Below are positions 61,781-64,000 of a stretch of 64,000 nt of DNA, one piece after another. A model generated the notes under the pieces. It saw only the letters and a list, made by a program, of their open reading frames with translations, did no database searches and was not told where the DNA came from. A program made the translations under genes and the position numbers. The stretch is from a virus. The stretch spans positions 62,001 to 126,000 of IMG/VR virus record IMGVR_UViG_3300035670_011224; one strand, given 5' to 3'. The stretch's first letter is position 1, and the number at the start of each line of letters is the position of its first letter.

Positions 61781-62686
61781 CTACAATGGTTTAATATGAA
61801 ATCTATCAAGAATAGATTTTAGATTTCCTGTTCTTCTATCTATATTCAGTACCAATGCGCCAGCCAAAACTTTATCTATATTATTTTTTGTTGTATTTAG
61901 AGGATGCTTTCCGATAGATATTATCTTTTTTCCTAAAATTCCAGCTTCATATAAAGTAGTTGACGTTAGACCAATCACCAAGGAAGATGAGGCTGCTAAC
62001 TCCATAAAAGATATTGACTTATCATTTACTATTGAAATCCTGTCGGATGATACTAGTTTCGTATAATTATCATTCCATGATATAAAATATTTATTAAAAT
62101 TATTTTTTGGATGTGTTTTAATTATAATTTTATATTTTGGATATTCTTTTATAACATCAACAATAAACTCATACATATTTTTATATTTGGTATAGTATAA
62201 TATTTGACTATCATTTTCTATTTGTAAAGGTATAAGTATATAATTTTTATCGTCTATAGTATATTTTGATTGTAACAACGATCTTTGATAGTATAAATAC
62301 TCTATATCAGAATTATTGATCCAAGATAAATCATAATTTAAGATAGAATCTCCACAAAATCCCAAAGGATCAATAAAAAAATTATCAGATTGAGGAAGCA
62401 TACCCCATTCTATGTAGCACTTAGGAATATTTTTTTCATTACATAATTTAGTAATTAACGGACCATAGCATTGCATACCATTCCAAATCACTACAAAATT
62501 AGCATATTTTATTTGATTAACAAAATCCCAAAATACTGCTATTGGATATTTAATATTTTTTTGACTTAATTCCGATATGCCTTCATGTCTATACTCCAGT
62601 TCATATTCTAAAGCAAAGTTTTTTACTAAATCTAACTCATAAGGCTGCTCATGTCCATGACCATAATGAATTAAAGTTTTTATCAT
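61781..62686 (-). CDS. Capsule-synthesis (KpsC/KpsS-like) protein
   Basis: 301 residues. CYIEWGMLPQSDNFFIDPLG (about 90-109), a later IIIKTHPKNNFNKYF (about 192-206) with the catalytic-type HP, and ELAASSSLVIGLTSTTLYEA (about 230-249) are the signature of the capsule polysaccharide biosynthesis family (beta-Kdo transferases). Donor and acceptor unknown here. Overlaps the epimerase gene by 4 bases. Confidence 0.7.
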   Translation of the reverse strand: MIKTLIHYGHGHEQPYELDLVKNFALEYELEYRHEGISELSQKNIKYPIAVFWDFVNQIKYANFVVIWNGMQCYGPLITKLCNEKNIPKCYIEWGMLPQSDNFFIDPLGFCGDSILNYDLSWINNSDIEYLYYQRSLLQSKYTIDDKNYILIPLQIENDSQILYYTKYKNMYEFIVDVIKEYPKYKIIIKTHPKNNFNKYFISWNDNYTKLVSSDRISIVNDKSISFMELAASSSLVIGLTSTTLYEAGILGKKIISIGKHPLNTTKNNIDKVLAGALVLNIDRRTGNLKSILDRFHIKPL

Positions 62687-63312
62687 GGTATCTGTAATAT
62701 TTGATACTTATAGCAATTATTAATATTTAATATTATGCCTAATAAGTATAAACTAAATTCTTTTACATATACACATCCATTACTTTGTGATGGTATATTA
62801 TTGGTATTTTTCCAGTAAAAATTATTATCTCTATATTCGAACCTATTTGTATAGTCGTTGTGTCCGTAGATTGCACCCGGTCTAATTATGATAGAATCAA
62901 TACTTAGTGATAGTACATATTTTTCTAATTCTTTTTTATTGTAACAATACCAGTAGTAAGGATCATTCACATCTTGTTTGTTTAAAACATTATCATCTAG
63001 TACACTTTGAGTAGATATTAAAAGATATTTTTTACAGTTAATATACTGTATTGTGTTTTTATACTGTTCAACATTATAACATGAAAAATCTACCACTATA
63101 TCAAAAAATTTATTCATAAGATTTGAACAAGACAATCCGTTGTTCCTATCGATATAGATATGTTCTAAATCTTTAAATATTGTTTTATTGGTTACTCCTC
63201 TATTTGCTAGTGATATATTAATATTAGTATTTTGTATTGTTGTTTCCACAAAGTCTTTACCAACCATTTGTGTTCCGCCAAGAACTAGAATTTTTAAATT
63301 GCTATTATCCAA
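62683..63312 (-). CDS. NAD-dependent epimerase/dehydratase-like protein
   Basis: 209 residues. ILVLGGTQMVGKDFVETTIQ (about 8-27) is the Rossmann GGxxxxG loop; SLANRG is the second NAD contact; VVDFSCYN and the YNKKELEKYV element (Tyr-x-x-x-Lys) complete an extended SDR. It is shorter than typical (about 310) and may lack part of the sugar-binding domain. The likely start is TTG 63312 with AGGAG 7 bases upstream. Confidence 0.75.
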   Translation of the reverse strand: MDNSNLKILVLGGTQMVGKDFVETTIQNTNINISLANRGVTNKTIFKDLEHIYIDRNNGLSCSNLMNKFFDIVVDFSCYNVEQYKNTIQYINCKKYLLISTQSVLDDNVLNKQDVNDPYYWYCYNKKELEKYVLSLSIDSIIIRPGAIYGHNDYTNRFEYRDNNFYWKNTNNIPSQSNGCVYVKEFSLYLLGIILNINNCYKYQILQIP

Positions 63313-64000
63313 TTATATCTCCTAAAATTTTACCATTATCAATAATTTTAACAGGTCTATTTCCTGGAGCTATTAGATGTTTATTATGATCAATACCTAA
63401 TAGATTATATAGTGTGGCGCCCCAGTCCTCTACACTCACCGGATCGTCCTGTGGTTCGCTTGCTGTGTCGTTGCTGGAGCCGTATACCAGCCCTTTTTTA
63501 ATTCCTCCCCCTGCCATGACTATAGAAAAAACACGCGGCCAATGATCTCGTCCAGCGGTTGGATTTATTTTTGGAGTACGACCAAATTCTGTGGCAACAC
63601 AAACTAGTGTTGAATCTAATAGACCTTTTTCATCTAAATCGTTTATTAATGCAGAAAAAGCTTTGTCAAAAGATGGCAATTGACTGCCTATATTTAGCGC
63701 TATATTATCGTGATGATCCCATCCGCCATAAGTTACATTCACGAATCTGACCCCGGCTTCTACCAATCTTCTGCTTAGTAGTAGCCTCATTCCCGCCGCA
63801 GTTTTACCATAAATTTCTTTGGTCTTATCGTCTTCTTTGTTAATATCGAATGCTTGTATAGCCTGAGACGAATTCATAATATTATAAGCATTTTGATAAA
63901 AAGAATTCATAGAATCCAAAGAGTCGGACTTTTGCCTAACATTGAACTCTTTGTTGACTATTTCTAGCATCGCTTTTCTTTTATCAAATCTATTTACAGA
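63305..64000 (-). CDS. DUF1501 protein, 3' part
   Basis: The frame stays open to the window edge. An ATG at 63970 is probably internal, because ten further in-frame codons (SVNRFDKRKA) continue the protein. Usual DUF1501 proteins have about 450 residues, so about half is missing. YGKTAAGMRLLLSRRLVEAG (about 64-83 of the visible part), GGWDHHDNI, VCVATEFGRTP and GRDHWPRVFSIVMAGGGIK are the alkaline-phosphatase-superfamily (sulfatase-like) motifs. The family is abundant in planctomycetes. Secreted members carry a Tat signal; the N-terminus is outside this window. Confidence 0.8.
   Translation of the reverse strand, partial: SVNRFDKRKAMLEIVNKEFNVRQKSDSLDSMNSFYQNAYNIMNSSQAIQAFDINKEDDKTKEIYGKTAAGMRLLLSRRLVEAGVRFVNVTYGGWDHHDNIALNIGSQLPSFDKAFSALINDLDEKGLLDSTLVCVATEFGRTPKINPTAGRDHWPRVFSIVMAGGGIKKGLVYGSSNDTASEPQDDPVSVEDWGATLYNLLGIDHNKHLIAPGNRPVKIIDNGKILGDIIG

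Noticed and set aside
61769-61783. TAGTTT-ATA-AAACTA inverted repeat between the cupin and KpsC-like genes
   Set aside because: An all-A/T stem with few G-C pairs; too weak to call a terminator, though it could help separate convergent transcripts.
1-64000. tRNA or other structured RNA genes
   Set aside because: Gaps between genes are almost all under 160 bases and I saw no cloverleaf or GGTTCRAAYCC-type element; a covariance search could still find something I missed.

Overview
This 64 kb window looks like part of a large, AT-rich tailed-phage (jumbo-phage type) genome. The evidence is tight packing with many 1-20 base overlaps (ATGA, TAATG), genes for a RecA/UvsX-like recombinase, a PhoH ATPase, class I ribonucleotide reductase, a dCMP-deaminase-type enzyme, a MazG-like hydrolase, a ClpP-like protease, a small sigma factor, a macro-domain protein and HNH endonucleases, and no ribosomal or central-metabolism genes. 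No terminase, portal, major capsid or tail-sheath gene was recognised here, so 'phage' is inferred from the gene mix. Two clues point to a planctomycete-like host or gene donor: a DUF1501 protein at the right edge, and two SUMF/FGE-type domains resembling those of planctomycete secreted proteins.

Layout. (1) 1-8.3 kb, minus strand: recombination and nucleotide metabolism (recombinase, small unknown genes, HNH, PhoH, MazG-like, NrdA, NrdB, deaminase). (2) 8.3-15.4 kb, minus: first glycan island (two RgpF-like proteins, two sulfotransferase-like proteins, a DUF6473-like protein, a three-domain glycosyltransferase and a glycosyltransferase fragment). (3) 15.4-34.8 kb, minus: a run of very repetitive proteins, probably surface or fibre components, with (TP)n, (SPP)n, poly-Pro and dense CxxC stretches. 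They carry two circularly permuted SUMF domains, a seven-repeat propeller, Gly-rich domains and hundreds of Cys. Among them lie small membrane proteins and a papain-like peptidase interrupted by an intein. (4) 34.8-43.6 kb, minus: a short candidate structural protein with its own promoter and terminator, a DeoC-like protein, a ClpP-like protease, a sigma factor, a PAP2 phosphatase, a GT4 enzyme, a GMP reductase and a deoxyribosyltransferase-like protein. (5) 43.6-57.2 kb: second glycan island, minus up to 49.3 kb and plus from 49.5 kb, diverging from a two-way promoter region. It holds GT2, GT9-like, exostosin-like, YibB-like, GT60, GT7C and GT10 types and two methyltransferases. (6) 57.2-64 kb: subtilisin-like and trypsin-like proteases, HNH, an actin/Hsp70-fold ATPase, a 2-oxoglutarate oxygenase, a cupin, a KpsC-like protein, an epimerase and the partial DUF1501 protein.

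How the parts may work together. About twenty glycosyltransferase-type genes, three sulfotransferase-like genes and two methyltransferases sit beside proteins made largely of Thr-Pro and Ser-Pro-Pro repeats. A 2OG-Fe(II) oxygenase and a GT60 enzyme (the family that adds GlcNAc to hydroxyproline of Skp1) suggest, as a hypothesis, virus-encoded hydroxyproline-linked glycosylation of its fibres. Expression seems organised by a repeated motif, GGTGTATWWT, found 22-50 bases before the first gene of at least eleven transcription units. It has the right orientation on both strands and may be read by the encoded sigma factor.

Most exciting candidates: the circularly permuted SUMF domains; a GC-rich, adenine-poor patch in one of them that looks like the variable region of a diversity-generating retroelement; the hydroxyproline-glycosylation idea; and the shared promoter motif.
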